Shown piece after piece: positions 22,374-34,095 of a stretch of 64,000 nucleotides of DNA. Position numbers and translations under genes: made by a program. Below the pieces are notes generated by a model that was not told the DNA's origin, searched no databases, and saw only the letters and a program-made list of their open reading frames with translations. Position 1 is the first letter of the stretch, and the number at the start of each line of letters is the position of its first letter. The stretch is from Capsaspora owczarzaki ATCC 30864 (lineage: Eukaryota; Opisthokonta; Filasterea): assembly GCF_000151315.2 (NCBI RefSeq), contig NW_011887292.1:661534-725533 (forward strand), given 5' to 3'.

Positions 22374-25097
22374 GTATGAAGTGAGATGGAGTCGAATCAG
22401 GCAAAAGAGTCCAAAGTAATAGAGGAAAGAATGGAAAAAAAAAGCAGAACAGAAGAGATCAGCATTCTTTGGTTGTCAGCACTGTGTTTGCTCAGAAGTC
22501 TAACATGTATAATTTTTAAATTTTGTATGCATCATCTCTGGTGGAGGATCAAACGATCAACACGGAAACGAGAAGGAAGGAAAGAACATTGAAAAAAAAA
22601 AAAAGAGATCGCCATGTGCTTTTTTGAACGCATGGTCAGCGCGTGCGAGCGAGCAGTGCTGGGAACGCAGAGCGCTGTCAACGCGCAGCAAGCCACAAGA
22701 AGACTTGTTGCACAAGAGCACAACGCCAAAGGACAGCGCGAGTGACCAGGCGACAGCAGCCAGGCGAGAGAAAAAGGAGAAAACAGAACAGAAAGAGAGA
22801 GAGAGAGAAAAAAAAAAAAAGATCGCAGTGTTCGTTCTGCTCGCTTACATTGTGGCGGGTCATCAGGGAGCTTGATCAGATCATGGCTTTTGAAATGAAA
22901 GGAAGAATGAGTTTGTTCTTGCTGACAGGGGTGGCGGAGACCGACGCGACAGTGCCAGAAAAAAAAAAAAAAAAAACTCAAAAATCAGTCCAGAAAATCA
23001 GTGGAGAATGAGACACAAAGATGGACTGAAAAGATTCGAGTTTGACCAATTTAATCCGAGTAGAACGAGCGGCCGGTTCGGGACTTGACAACCAAGCAGT
23101 GCCTAAGAAACAATTTTAATTCCGGTTGATTTTCACAAAGGGGGTTGGAGTGCATACAGAGAAACAGACAGATGGAGCCATGGTTTCAAAAAGCACACCT
23201 CACAACACATCGCCGGGTGTTGAATTGTTGCAGGTGGACAGTTTAGTGATTGCTTGATGCTCTGATGGCACGCGGCATGGCATGTCCAAGTTGTGCGCGT
23301 TTTTGAGATCGAAACACGAACGAACGAACGAACGAACGAGCAAAGCGAGCACATTTTGGTTGGTTGCTAGCCCGACTTGCACTGTTTGACTGATCAACCA
23401 AGCTTCAAACAAATTCAAACATCTTTTTCCAGAGAGGGGGGGGGGGTCCCAAAATCAGTGCAAAATCAGTGGGAAGATAATCCGGACACTCACAATCTGC
23501 CGGGACCCTCGAAAAGGGGACGGCTGTTGTGTGTGTGCAGTCTAAGTCGGGCTAGATGTTTATTTTGACGCTGACCGAGCTTAAATCCTCATCATGACAC
23601 ACCATCGTCTTCACACAACTGCAGCAATGCTGTAAATCTGCAATCGAGAAGAAAGGTTGGGCACTCTATTTTTGTTCGGTGTTTTTCTGTGTGTAATTCT
23701 GTTAGATCCTTTGGGGTTTCCATGCGCTGTTGACTTGATTGTGCGTGCCCTCATCAGCATAAGATTCAGACCATTGGATAAAGATATGGGTGTGATGCTG
23801 GTGCTGGTCAGTGGGGGGAGAGGAGAGGACTCGTGCGTGAGAGAGCAGAGCGGCTTGGGAACAGATGGCACTCTGGTTCGCACCGCATTTTGTTTTTGTG
23901 GGCTCGGCGATCGCCAACCCGCGCATCTCCCGCCCTGCCTCTCGTCACACACGCTGAATGCGTCTAGTGTCTACGAGTGGGGGGTTGGCGGGGAGAGCGA
24001 GGCGCGGGGGTTTGCTGTGTGGGCGATTCGAAATCCATCTGGGTCTTTTTTTTTTTTTTTTCTTCCAACTGTTCGCGCTCGCTAATCAGACCGCCCCCCC
24101 CAAGCTGCCTCGCTCTCTGTTCTCCCGCTGTCCAATCGCCCGCGCTTTGTGTTGCCCATCCTTCCATCCGTCTATCATCACCCGTTGCGCCAGCAGTCTG
24201 GCTTGGCGCCACGGGACTGGCTTTTTTGCTTCGGTGCAATAGGGATTTTTACGATTTTATTCGTTTTTTTTTTTTTTTGAATTGAGATTGTTATCGACGA
24301 CGGCGTTCAGAGCCGAGTTTTTTTTTTTCGCCCTTGCCAGTTGATTTGCGAGTCCCTCCTTGGTTTGCAACTGCCGGTCGTCGCGCTCTCCTCGTCTCGC
24401 CTGCTCTTCTCCACATACACAACAGCGGCATTCGCTCGATTTTTTGAATTGATGATTATTTTTTATTATTTTGTTTAAAACTTTTACCTTACTCTGTTTT
24501 GAGTGTTGTTTCGGGGTCGATGTCAACATCGCGCGCGGCAACATTGCTTTGGTGTTGATCATGTACACGAGAGGTTTGAGGTGGCGCGAGTGGCCAGACG
24601 GTGCCCCCGCAACACCGAGACGGGAACAGTGCGGTTTTTCAATTTTTTTTATTTTTTTCAGACAAAAGGTTCCTTCGTCTCGTCTCGGTCGCCCAGCTCG
24701 CAACGGGGGGGGGGGGGCACGCACTTTGGGCTGAAACAAAGTTGGAGGCTGATTTTTACTCAACAGTACCTGCGTTGAGGGTTTCACCGGACGATCCGTC
24801 GTTTCGCTGTTGCCAGGACCCACTTCCCCATTTGGGGCATTTGGGGGATGCCTTGCCCTTCCCCCTCTCTCTCTCGGCTACTTATTTGGGGAGATCAAAG
24901 CACCCCTTGCATTGAGAGCCCTTCAATTTTGGTACTCACTGCTTGCCATTGTTGCTGTTCATTTTTGTTCATCCGACGACAACAGGTCTGACAAAAAGCC
25001 TCGTTTCTCGGTTCTCAGTTTGCATCAACAGGAGCAACAACTCACTGACCCACACACAAGAAAAGACACACTCTCATCACACCTCTTGCCTGCGCAA
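22374..25097. other. Intergenic region between divergent TRM9 and INPP5A genes
   Basis: About 2.7 kb that must contain the missing first TRM9 exon and both promoters. It contains a CGAA tetranucleotide run (23317-23342), an A-run at 22963-22978, a GA run at 22795-22808 and several T-runs near 24050-24320 and 24640. No further gene is supported. A frame open from 24810 into INPP5A has no ATG before 25098. Confidence 0.5.
23317..23342. repeat. CGAA tetranucleotide repeat
   Basis: Five to six tandem copies of CGAA/GAAC. No other structure around it. Confidence 0.8.
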
Positions 25098-26840
25098 ATG
25101 GAGATTGTCGAACAGACAGTGCCAGCTGCTGGCAACGGAGGGATCAAACTCTTGCTCATCACGGCAAACGTCGGATCCATCTTTGAGGAAACCGAGCACA
25201 CACTGCCACAATGGATTGCAAGCGTATCGCAAGCGATTGCCGAGAGACAGCCTCATTTTGTAGCCATCCACATGCAAGAGGTGGGCGGCAAGTCCTACAA
25301 GACGGGCATGCGGCTCGTGGATGGATTTTTGCAATTGCTCGATGCTTCGCCTGCGCTGGAAGAGTTTGATCGACGACTCTTCCACTGCTACCGCGACTTT
25401 ACCACACCCTATTTCACCGCGCTCGGATCATTGTATTATATTCACCGGAGCGTTGGCGAGGTGCGATGCTTTCACTTTGCGCACAACCTGTACATCCCGC
25501 TTCCAATTGAGTGCAGCATGCCGCCTCGGAGCCAACGGCGCTGTGCAGGATTTTTCGGCGACGACGGCTCCTTCTTTCCAAACCAACCCACTCCCGAAGA
25601 CTGTGAGCTCTTTGCAGAGTCGCAGCCGCCCCATCCACCGCATTACGAGCTCACGCAGCACGAGAAGTTCCCCGAATCCTTCTTCCCACAGTGTTCATGG
25701 TCCCGCAAGGGCTTTTTGCGCACTCGATGGGTCTTCCCGAGCCCCGTCCCGATCGATCTGATCAACTTGCATCTCTTCCATGACGACAGCAATCTTGTCG
25801 CGTTGGAAAAGAGCCCGTCCGTGTATGCGGAGAATCGTGTTCGTGCCTTCAAGTATGTGCTGAAGCGCTGCGAAGCGAGCGACAAGCCCTGCCAAGTGTA
25901 TTTCGGGGATGTCAATTTCCGATTGGATCTCGCGCGCGTTGTGCGGTACCTTTCCAACGGCGGCACCCCGCAAGTGCTGCGCGACAAGAATGGAGCTCAG
26001 ACACGGGTGATTGTGCGCATCAACTCGACCGTAGCATCCGCTGGTGCAGCCGCAGCAGTAGTAGCAAACTCTGCTCCACCAACGGCACCGCACAACAATG
26101 GCTGCAGCAGCAGCAGCAGCCCACTTTGCACACCGATTGTTGTCACGTCCGCCGACAAGAAGATCGAGCTCCAATCACCCCGAGCGGTCCGTGCGACGAC
26201 GGCACCGATCGCCGTTCCACGCATCCGAACACCCAGCCCGATCTCTGAGCCAGCGTACCCGCTTTCGCCAGCGCCAGGAGCCACCGCGGAGGAAGCGCTA
26301 TCGGCCACCGGAGCCACGCCTGCCTTTGCCGAAACCGAGCGTACCATTTCGACCGGCTCGCTTCTATCACCCGAAGGCAGCACGTTTGCCTCAACATCAC
26401 CGTCGTCGTCGCCGTCGACGCACGCCTTGAATCAGCAGCTCTTGTTCCCGAGCAATGCCATCATTGTAGAGAAGAAGACATTCATTGTGCCGGATCCCGA
26501 CCGCTTTTTGCGCAACCAGGGTCGAGAGTTTTTGACGGTCGGCGTCGTTGAGCCAGAGTTCATGGACAACCCCGTCCTGCACGAGTTCCCGCTTGATTTC
26601 CCTCCAAGTTACCCGTTCAGTGAAGACGCCTCTGCCGGCTCGACATACATGACGACGCGCTGCCCTTCGTGGTGCGACCGAATCTTCCTGACAAAGACCG
26701 CTTTCGACATTGCCTCTGCGTCGCAGCCGAGCTCCGATGTTTGCGACTACACCAGTATTGCTAGTGATGTCTGTGTGGGCGACCACAAACCAGTGTTGCT
26801 GTCCTTTGCTCTTCCTCCGCTGTCGGCGCAACCAAGTTAA
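25098..26840 (+). CDS. INPP5A: Type I inositol polyphosphate 5-phosphatase (INPP5A-like)
   Basis: Hydrolyses the 5-phosphate of Ins(1,4,5)P3 and Ins(1,3,4,5)P4 to end calcium signalling. Single exon, 580 residues against 412 in human. It follows INPP5A rather than the OCRL/synaptojanin branch: LLLITANVGSIFEE at the start, FVAIHMQEVGGKSYK (catalytic Glu), CSWSRKGFLRTRWVF, INLHLFHDDSNLVALEKSPSVY. Metal/catalytic motifs are GDVNFRLD (about residue 270), TRCPSWCDRIFLT (about 520) and GDHKPVLLSF (about 560). Between about residues 300 and 468 a Ser/Thr/Ala/Pro-rich insertion of roughly 150 residues breaks the phosphatase fold. The human protein is farnesylated on a CaaX tail; this one ends PPLSAQPS, so that anchor is missing. 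The start is the first in-frame ATG. Confidence 0.93.
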   Translation: MEIVEQTVPAAGNGGIKLLLITANVGSIFEETEHTLPQWIASVSQAIAERQPHFVAIHMQEVGGKSYKTGMRLVDGFLQLLDASPALEEFDRRLFHCYRDFTTPYFTALGSLYYIHRSVGEVRCFHFAHNLYIPLPIECSMPPRSQRRCAGFFGDDGSFFPNQPTPEDCELFAESQPPHPPHYELTQHEKFPESFFPQCSWSRKGFLRTRWVFPSPVPIDLINLHLFHDDSNLVALEKSPSVYAENRVRAFKYVLKRCEASDKPCQVYFGDVNFRLDLARVVRYLSNGGTPQVLRDKNGAQTRVIVRINSTVASAGAAAAVVANSAPPTAPHNNGCSSSSSPLCTPIVVTSADKKIELQSPRAVRATTAPIAVPRIRTPSPISEPAYPLSPAPGATAEEALSATGATPAFAETERTISTGSLLSPEGSTFASTSPSSSPSTHALNQQLLFPSNAIIVEKKTFIVPDPDRFLRNQGREFLTVGVVEPEFMDNPVLHEFPLDFPPSYPFSEDASAGSTYMTTRCPSWCDRIFLTKTAFDIASASQPSSDVCDYTSIASDVCVGDHKPVLLSFALPPLSAQPS

Positions 26841-27325
26841 AGCTGAGTCCACATTGATCATTGTCGGTATCGGTGGATGCACTCCGCCCCCCTCCCCTCT
26901 CTTTGCTTCTTCATTGTTTTGCTTTTTTATAAGGTTGTTGTGGGCGTTTTTGTGTGCAGTTTTGTCACAGAATTATCATGCTTGTCCGCTTCTTTGGTCT
27001 TTCGCTCATTTTTCATTTTGCCCCTCCCTCTTGTTCTCAACAAAGCACAAGCAAAATGCGGCCCTAGGAAAGTCAAAAAGAAAGAGGAAAAATTGACACT
27101 TCAAAACAAAACCCATCTATCACACTACAACATGACCAACATCAACAAGAACAAAAAAAAAATTGACAGCCGACGACAAAGAAAAACAAAGCCACCGCTC
27201 GAGCAACCAAAGCAGCGAAAGCCACGCCTTAAACGAATGGTGACGAAATATCGCTGGAGTTCTTCTTCAAGAAAGAGGCCAAATAAACGAGAGACGCAGA
27301 AAAAAGAAGAAGAAGCTAAAGCTGC
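26841..27325. other. Convergent 3' spacer, INPP5A / VPS26
   Basis: 485 bp between converging stops, T-rich on the left and A-rich on the right as expected for two facing 3' UTRs. No coding signal. Confidence 0.5.
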
Positions 27326-28601
27326 TTATGAGACGAGGTACTGCTCGGCAGTTTCACCGTCCTCCTTCTTGCGCCACAAGGTAATCTCTTGTTGCTTAAA
27401 GTAGCGTCGCTCCTCCTCATCGACAAGCACAAGGTTGAGGTAGTACCGCACAGAGAACTTCTTGTTGATGTCGCGCATCGTTGGTGCCAATTCAAAGCCA
27501 GCAAGGAAGAGTCGGATTGGGATGGATTCGCCACGAACGGGTGCGCCGTCCATGATCTCGTACTTGGTGATGGTCTCGCTCTCATTGTAGACGTTCGGGC
27601 CTTAAAAGGAAGCGAAACGAAAAGAAAATAAGAGAAAAACCAAACAAGTCAGATCCCAGCTCAGCTCCGTGAGTCTCGCAATGGGCGCTAACGAGGCGGC
27701 CTATTCGTCTTACCGGTGCCTGTGGATTCTCGCTTAATGATTGCCAGTTCCATGTGCTTGATTTTGATGCGGACAAGCAAAAAGTAAATCTTGCCGACAA
27801 TGGCGTCTTTCAGGTAGTACCTACAACGAGGAAAAAGCAGGGTTGGTGAAATGCAGATGCAAAAGACCGTTTCCTTTCGACAAGACGGGGGCCGTGGAAG
27901 CACCACACACACACTTACTTGGATTTGCTGTACTCAAACTCAATGTGCAAACAGTCCTCAATACCGACTTCCATTTTGATGGAGTTGTTAATCTTGGGCA
28001 AGATGGAGTATTGGTGAACCCACAGATCGAGCTCCTTGGTAATGTCAGCGAGGCGACGAACGATCGTGACGCGCAGCAGGTATCTGTGTGAAAACGATAA
28101 CAGCAGTTTTAGCCAAATTTTTCAGCCGTTTTTTGAGACGCCCCAACTAGCACACGCACCACCCCTCCCCACTCGAAAGCGCTCATAAAAGACACCACAG
28201 GCAGGAACGACTCACCGCAAGCGAACGTTGATGCCGTTGTACGACTCGTGTGACTTTTCGACGTTTTGGAACTCAAACTGGAAGGTTTGCGAGCGAGTCA
28301 TTTCTCCGGGCGGCGCAAGCTCGCGCACAAGCGAGGTAAACTCGTGGTGGTTTCCACGATCGTAGAACATTTCAATCTGGCCGAGGAACTCGACCTTGAT
28401 GCCATTGTGCTCGAGCTTCTTGCCGGGTGTTTTGAGGTTGATGTGAACCTGATCAGCAACAACAGCAGAAATGGCCGAGTCAGCACGAGCACGTGAACTG
28501 CAAACGCGTTCAAGTATCGCAGCAGTTTCGGTGGGGGATGAGGTTGGAGTGAGGGGTTGCTGCTTGGTCATGGTCGCTTCTGTGCGATGAAGATTGAATG
28601 C

Positions 28602-28632
<31 letters not shown>

Positions 28633-29393
28633 CCCTCTGGAACGTCGCTCGCTTGGGAACCCACCAACCCGCTTCCAAAGACAGTGGCATACACGGATTG
28701 CCACCATTTGGGGGAGGGAAGGGTTCGCAGTCGCAGCCAGCATTGCGACAGAAGGGTGCTCCACAGAGCCCGAGATCGCCAAATTGCACCCAATACGGGT
28801 TGCACCCCCGTGTCCCCCTTCCCTTTCGCTCGAGAGGATCCCGCGCGAGCCCGGTCGAATTGCAAGTCCGTCAGCTCGCTTTGGGGGGGGGGGGACTGCC
28901 GCCAAACACACCAACTATCTCGACACTCGGCTTTTCGCTTTGCTGGGAGTTGCATTGAAAGTCATTTGACTTTTTTTTTTTTTTTTTTTTTTTTTCCCAT
29001 TTGGTTTTGTGTGCTGCTGCAACGTTCCAAAATCCGCGTGTCACTTTCCCCCCGACTCAAGACTCAAGACTCAACATTCAGGCAGGCGTGAGAGTGAGCA
29101 TCATTGAATGGAGGAGGGAGAGTGGCGGGTACCTGGCCCTTGACCGTCTCGCCGTCGAGGAAGAGGTAGAGCTGGTTCTTGTGCCCTTCCTCGTCCTTGA
29201 CCTCGATCTGCGGGCGCGTGCTCTTGTCGTCCAGCACAATGTCAATCTGCGCGGTCTGACCAAAGCCGAAGAAGCTCTGAATGAACAAAAAAATGGATGG
29301 GAATGTCATGTAAAAGTCAGCAATCGACGAAAAAAAAAAAAAAAAAGCCATTTTGCTGGATTTTGCATTGAGCGCTTTTTGTTTGTTTACCAT
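27326..29393 (-). CDS. VPS26: Retromer subunit VPS26
   Basis: VPS26 is the arrestin-fold subunit of the retromer, which recycles receptors from endosomes to the Golgi or plasma membrane. Six coding exons: 29393-29391 (the ATG alone), 29276-29133, 28448-28216, 28083-27919, 27820-27714 and 27600-27326; all phases agree, 308 residues. The chain matches VPS26A throughout: SFFGFGQTAQIDIVLDD, YLFLDGETVKGQ, LEHNGIKVEFLGQIE, FTSLVRELAPPGE, NSIKMEVGIEDCLHIEFEY, VGKIYFLLVRIKI, YEIMDGAPVRGESIPIRLFLAG and FSVRYYLNLVLVDEEERRYFKQQEI. The C-terminal tail beyond TLWRKK is only about 15 residues. The start codon sits alone before a 114 bp intron (29277-29390). It shares a very short divergent promoter with the F-box gene. 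Confidence 0.96.
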
Positions 29394-29561
29394 GATTGAA
29401 AAGAAAAAAAGTGAGACTGGGTTTCTAAGACGAAGAAACAACATCTCGAAACAGTTGTGAATATCAGAAGAACTACTGCTTTTGTTCGAAACGGTCAAAG
29501 CACGAGGCGTTGTTCGGGGATCGACTTGACTCGGCTCAGTCTCATATCATCAGTGCACGAA
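29394..29561. promoter_or_regulatory. 168 bp bidirectional promoter, VPS26 / F-box gene
   Basis: The start codons of VPS26 (minus) and the F-box/LRR gene (plus) are separated by only 168 bp, so both promoters and leaders share this segment. No TATA box seen. Confidence 0.6.
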
Positions 29562-31367
29562 ATGTCGTGGGCCATGCATCCCGGACGACGGGTTTACCCG
29601 TCCGATGGCGACGATTCGCTCGATTCTGACGATGACGATGATGATGACCTGTTAGTGGCGCCCAAGCGAAGGCGAAAGCCGAGTCAGCCGCGAAAGCCGA
29701 GCGTCGCGGCGGTACTCGAGTCGAGGCGAGACGAGCTCCTGCTAACGACGTGTCCCGCGTCTCTGCTGCATGCTCCCAATGAGGGAGAGGATGCTGCTGC
29801 TGCTGCTCTTGCGACGACTGCTGGCAAAAAAGGCAAAAAAGCATCGTCCCAGCGCCCTCCGAGTGAGCCGCGATCTTCTGCTTCGACTGCCAGCGCCGCG
29901 ACGACCACAGCGGTGGCGGCGACTACAACTGCTACGCCCGTTCCAAGTCTGCCACACGAAGTCCTGTTCTTGATTCTGCAGAGCGCAGTGTCGCGGTTTG
30001 GCGCAGTGCCGCTGTTGTGTCGCACGAGTCGCGTCAGTCGCCTGTGGAACGCTGTGAGCTCGGATCCACTGCTCTGGCGCAGCGTCGATCTGTCCAACTG
30101 TGCCGATCGCTTGTCGCTGCAGCGGTGGCAGTCTCTCGCCGCCATGCACCGGTGGACGCGTCTCGAGCAAATCTCACTGGCCAACAACGCGTGGCTGGTC
30201 GATTCAGCGCTTGCCAACTTGGTTGCTGCTTGCCCAACCCTGACGGCTGTCGACGTTGCTGGCTGCTGGCGAATCTCCCCGGTGGGACTGCGATCGCTCT
30301 TGGGCTTGCCCAAGCTCACGAGTTTTACCGCGCGCGGAGGAGAGCCTCCTCTGGGTCTGTATGCGAGCGGTTCTTCACGCCGAGATGGAGGGTCATCGCA
30401 AAACGCGGAGGACGCGGCACCGTGGCGCCGGACGGATCCCCTCACACCTGCGTTTCTTTCCGAATTGGCAACCACGCACCCAGAACTCAAAGAGCTCAGC
30501 ATCAGCTTTGCACATCTCGAAGGAATCAGCTCGTTTGAAAGCCTGCGCTTGCTGACAAGCCTCAATCTTTGCTTCGTGAAAGGGTACGTTCACGCGGTGG
30601 AGCTCGTCAGGTGCTTCCCAAACCTGGAAAGCCTCTTCCTCGCAGAGCTCGGGGAGCACCTGCCGTATCCCGCCCTTCTCCTTCAGGACCGACGTCGTGC
30701 CACCCCACAGCCAGGATTGACCCATCTTCGACACTTTATCTGCACTTCACAGAACCCCGACTTTGCGCAAAGCGTGAGAACGGATGTGTCGACATCGGTC
30801 ATGGGCCTGATTACCCCGAGTCTTTCGCTCGAGACACTCAATCTGGAAGGAATGTGCGGCACCCAAGCGCTGGCGTTTCACGAAATTCTTGCGACTCGTC
30901 CCATCTGGCGCCTCAATCTTTCCAACACCCGCGCAACCCTGAATGCCACCGCTCTGAAGCGACTCAAGATTGCCTTCGTGCTGCCGGAGATGCGACGACA
31001 GAGCACATACCGCGTCCTCAAAGCTTGGGTCACCAACCTGAAGGAGTTGTATCTGGATCGCTGCTCATGGGCGGATGGCTCGCTTTTGGATGTGATGGTC
31101 AAGATTGCGCGAGAAGAGACCAACAAGATGCCACTCCGGATTCTGAGCCTGGTGGGGTCCCGTCCGACTGCAAAGCCTTTGGCGCGGTTGATTGGCGTTG
31201 CCCCTTACCTTGTAGTTGTGGACTTGACATCTTGCCGTGGCATTCCGCGAGGATTCAAGCGTCGCTTCAAAGGTCGGGCAGCCATCCTGGAGCTTCAAGC
31301 CGAACTCGACCGAATCGGCTACGAATCTGACAGCGCATCTGGCAGCGAAGATTCGTCGTCGCACTGA
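29562..31367 (+). CDS. F-box and leucine-rich repeat protein (FBXL type)
   Basis: Single exon, 601 residues, starting at the ATG for MSWAMHPG; the frame is open earlier but without need. FBXL proteins are substrate receptors of SCF (SKP1-CUL1) ubiquitin ligases. An acidic Asp run (SDDDDDDD) near residues 25-35 and a basic RRRKPSQPRKPS patch are followed by Ala/Thr-rich linker. The F-box is about residues 125-170: SLPHEVLFLILQSAV, RVSRLWNAVSSDPLLWRSVDL. LRRs follow with FBXL wording: LEQISLANNAWLVDSALANLV, LTAVDVAGCWRISPVGLRSLL, LKELYLDRCSW and VVVDLTSCRG. The tail is Ser/Asp-rich. Substrate not inferable. Convergent with the kinase gene. AATAAA occurs at 31571, about 200 bp after the stop. 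Confidence 0.82.
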   Translation: MSWAMHPGRRVYPSDGDDSLDSDDDDDDDLLVAPKRRRKPSQPRKPSVAAVLESRRDELLLTTCPASLLHAPNEGEDAAAAALATTAGKKGKKASSQRPPSEPRSSASTASAATTTAVAATTTATPVPSLPHEVLFLILQSAVSRFGAVPLLCRTSRVSRLWNAVSSDPLLWRSVDLSNCADRLSLQRWQSLAAMHRWTRLEQISLANNAWLVDSALANLVAACPTLTAVDVAGCWRISPVGLRSLLGLPKLTSFTARGGEPPLGLYASGSSRRDGGSSQNAEDAAPWRRTDPLTPAFLSELATTHPELKELSISFAHLEGISSFESLRLLTSLNLCFVKGYVHAVELVRCFPNLESLFLAELGEHLPYPALLLQDRRRATPQPGLTHLRHFICTSQNPDFAQSVRTDVSTSVMGLITPSLSLETLNLEGMCGTQALAFHEILATRPIWRLNLSNTRATLNATALKRLKIAFVLPEMRRQSTYRVLKAWVTNLKELYLDRCSWADGSLLDVMVKIAREETNKMPLRILSLVGSRPTAKPLARLIGVAPYLVVVDLTSCRGIPRGFKRRFKGRAAILELQAELDRIGYESDSASGSEDSSSH

Positions 31368-31699
31368 TTGCCTTTTTTAGCAGGGTTTTCTGAGCAAAAG
31401 AGAAGAATCGGTTTGCTGGTGGCTTGATACAGTACAATCAATGCATGGAGGGTATACTTGTGTTGGAATGACTGCTTTGTTTTGTTTTGTTTGTTTGTTG
31501 AACGCTGCCGCTTGTTTGGACCGAATACAAAACGCCTTTTCCGGGTTGAAAAATCACATTGTTGTACAATAATAAATAACAAAATCACCAAAGTCGAGGC
31601 GACTTGCAACCAATCCGGCGAAAAAAAAAAAAAAAAGAAAAAAAAAAGGCGTAGGTGTCTGGTTGATAAAATGAAAGAGTGCTCAAAAAAGATAAATGA
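31368..31699. other. Convergent 3' spacer, F-box gene / kinase gene
   Basis: 332 bp between converging stops. It has an AATAAA at 31571-31576 on the plus strand, a plausible polyadenylation signal for the F-box gene, and an A-run at 31621-31646. Nothing else. Confidence 0.5.
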
Positions 31700-34063
31700 T
31701 CAATGACCAAATAATTGACGGCCACCAGCAGAGGGATGGCTTGCAGCCGGACTGGTCATGTGAGAAAGATTGGAGCCATCGCGCCCGGTACTGGCAGACC
31801 CGCCTCGCCTGAGCGACTGACCCCGTGAACGAGCCGGTGATGGCGATGGCGGGGCTGGCTTGTTCATGTCTGTGGCGGCTGGCAGTTGATGAGTGGACTG
31901 CGCACCGGGCTGTTGAGTGACGAACGTGCTCTGGCTATGTGATGGTTGCTGGTGTTGCGGATGCTCATTTTGTGAAATGGCAGGTTGGTGTCGTTGCTGC
32001 TGCTGATGCAGTTGCTGGTGTTGTTGCTGTTGGCGGTTGATCGCCTGCGGCTGCATGCTCACGAAATGGTCATTCACATCAAACGATCTGGCCGCGGGCG
32101 TGGGGGACGCGGGGTCCAAACCGGGAGTCCGCGCGCGAGATGAAACTGGACTTTCCATTTCCCATGTGTCGTTGTCGGACACGCCTATAGCATGCACAAC
32201 GAGTTTTGGGGATGAGACGATTGGTTTGCGTGCTTAAAGTTGCTGCCCTCATCACAAAAACAACAAAACGGAGCCTATTCGCATTACCAGACAAATTTGA
32301 AAGCGTGTCTGAAAATCGGCTTGATGCTGGTGGTTGTTGGGATAGGAGGCCAGACGGCAAAAACCGGCGAGCAAAGTTGAAAACTCTCCAGGACGCTGAC
32401 CGACATTGCGAGCAGACATCTGAAGTCACGACGGACTGCAAAATAAAGATCCCCAGATCAACCCACAACATCGAGTGTCAGCGTCGGCACACGAGATCAA
32501 ACCCATCCCAAAACCAAAACAAGGAGATTAGCAAAAACACTCACCAGACAGTTGTACACGCGGACCCACTTTCGCTTGCTAAGCGATCGCTGAACGGAGG
32601 AGTGAGCGAGAATCTGGTCAATGGTGGGTCGAAGCGCGGGATCGGGATTCATCATCCACCGGATGAGATTCATGAGTTCGTCCGAAACACCTGCGCAGTC
32701 TGGAAAATCGCCGAGACGAAGAGCACGCCAATGGGGTCCATCCGAAGGCAACTCCATGTGCGTCGCCAGCTGCAGAGTGGTAATGCCCAAACTGAAAATG
32801 TCTGCTGCTTTGGAAAAGTTTTCGTCTTGGAGCACTTCGCGCGCCAGGTAGCGCGAGTCGCCTTCCCGGCGATTGTCACCGAAAGAGGTTGACAGCTGCG
32901 GCGAGGCGAGATTAAGCATTGACAAAAGCCCCGGAGAATTTGGCGCGGCAGTCGATGTCGATGGTCGTTGGCGTCGGGTAGCGAGCGGGGTTTCGCGACT
33001 TGCAGCAGCACCGGACGAAGCATCCATCTGGCGCGGGTGGTGTTGCAGTGAAAAAGTACTAGCACGGTCTGCTGCTGCTGCTGCTGCTCGTGGTTGCTGC
33101 TCATAGGTCAGTGCAGCTTCACGTTCGGCGGCTGCATCGGAAGAGCTTGGCGAAGACGCACTGTTGATGCGATAGGCAATCCCAAAGTCCCCAAGTTTGA
33201 GAGACTTGTCCTCGGCCACAAAGATATTCTCGGGCTTGATGTCGAGATGCAAGAAATTGCGCTCGTGGACATGCTGGAGGCCCAACGCAATGTCTGTGAG
33301 AAAGTCCCAGATTTGCTCTTCGGGCAGAGCGTTGAACCGGCGGGCGTAGCTCTGCAGGCTGCCGAGCTCGCAAAACTCCATCTGAATGTACAGCACCTCC
33401 TGCTCTTCCCAGGCGTCATAATACTGCACACAGTGCGGATGACGGCCGAGCGATTGCATGTTGTACACTTCGGAGATTTTTTCAAGACGGTCGGTTTGGC
33501 TGCGAAACCGTTGCTTGGCAATTTTGATGGCGTACACTCGACCGTCTTCGCGGGAACGAACCTTAAAGACGTTGCCAAACGACCCGCTGCCCATCCGCTC
33601 AAGACTCACAAAGCATTGTTCAAAGTAGGTCTGGTCGATTTCCGGGTTGTAGAAGGCGTTGGTCATCGCTCGAGCCTCGGCATTGTCAGCTGCACCACGG
33701 TCGCGTCCGCTTGAAAGGTGGGAGACATCCAACATGCTTGCGTTGGCATGGGTTGAGGCGGAAGGCGAGCTGGAAAACGAGCGAACATCGTCGTGAGCAC
33801 GCTGCGGAGAATCAGTGGTCCGCCAATCGGTGCTGAAAGGCGGAGATGAGCGTGCTTGTGTGACGGCTTGCTGGGTCAGGCGACGCGGGGTGGACGCGGC
33901 CGAGCTGGTGGTAGAAACGCGTCGGCGCATGTACGCCGCTGCTGCTTCTTCAGAGGCACGCTCGTCGTCAAGCAAGAGATTGCCGGATTGAACAGAGTCG
34001 CCATCATCTTCGTCGTCGCTATCCTCGTCGCCGCTGTCCCTATCGTCATGTCCACCATCATGA

Positions 34064-34095
<32 letters not shown>

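Noticed and set aside
23300-23345. CRISPR-like direct repeat
   Set aside because: It is a simple CGAA microsatellite without spacers, in a eukaryotic genome.
24810-25097. N-terminal extension of INPP5A
   Set aside because: The frame is open but has no ATG before 25098, and the homology starts right after 25098.
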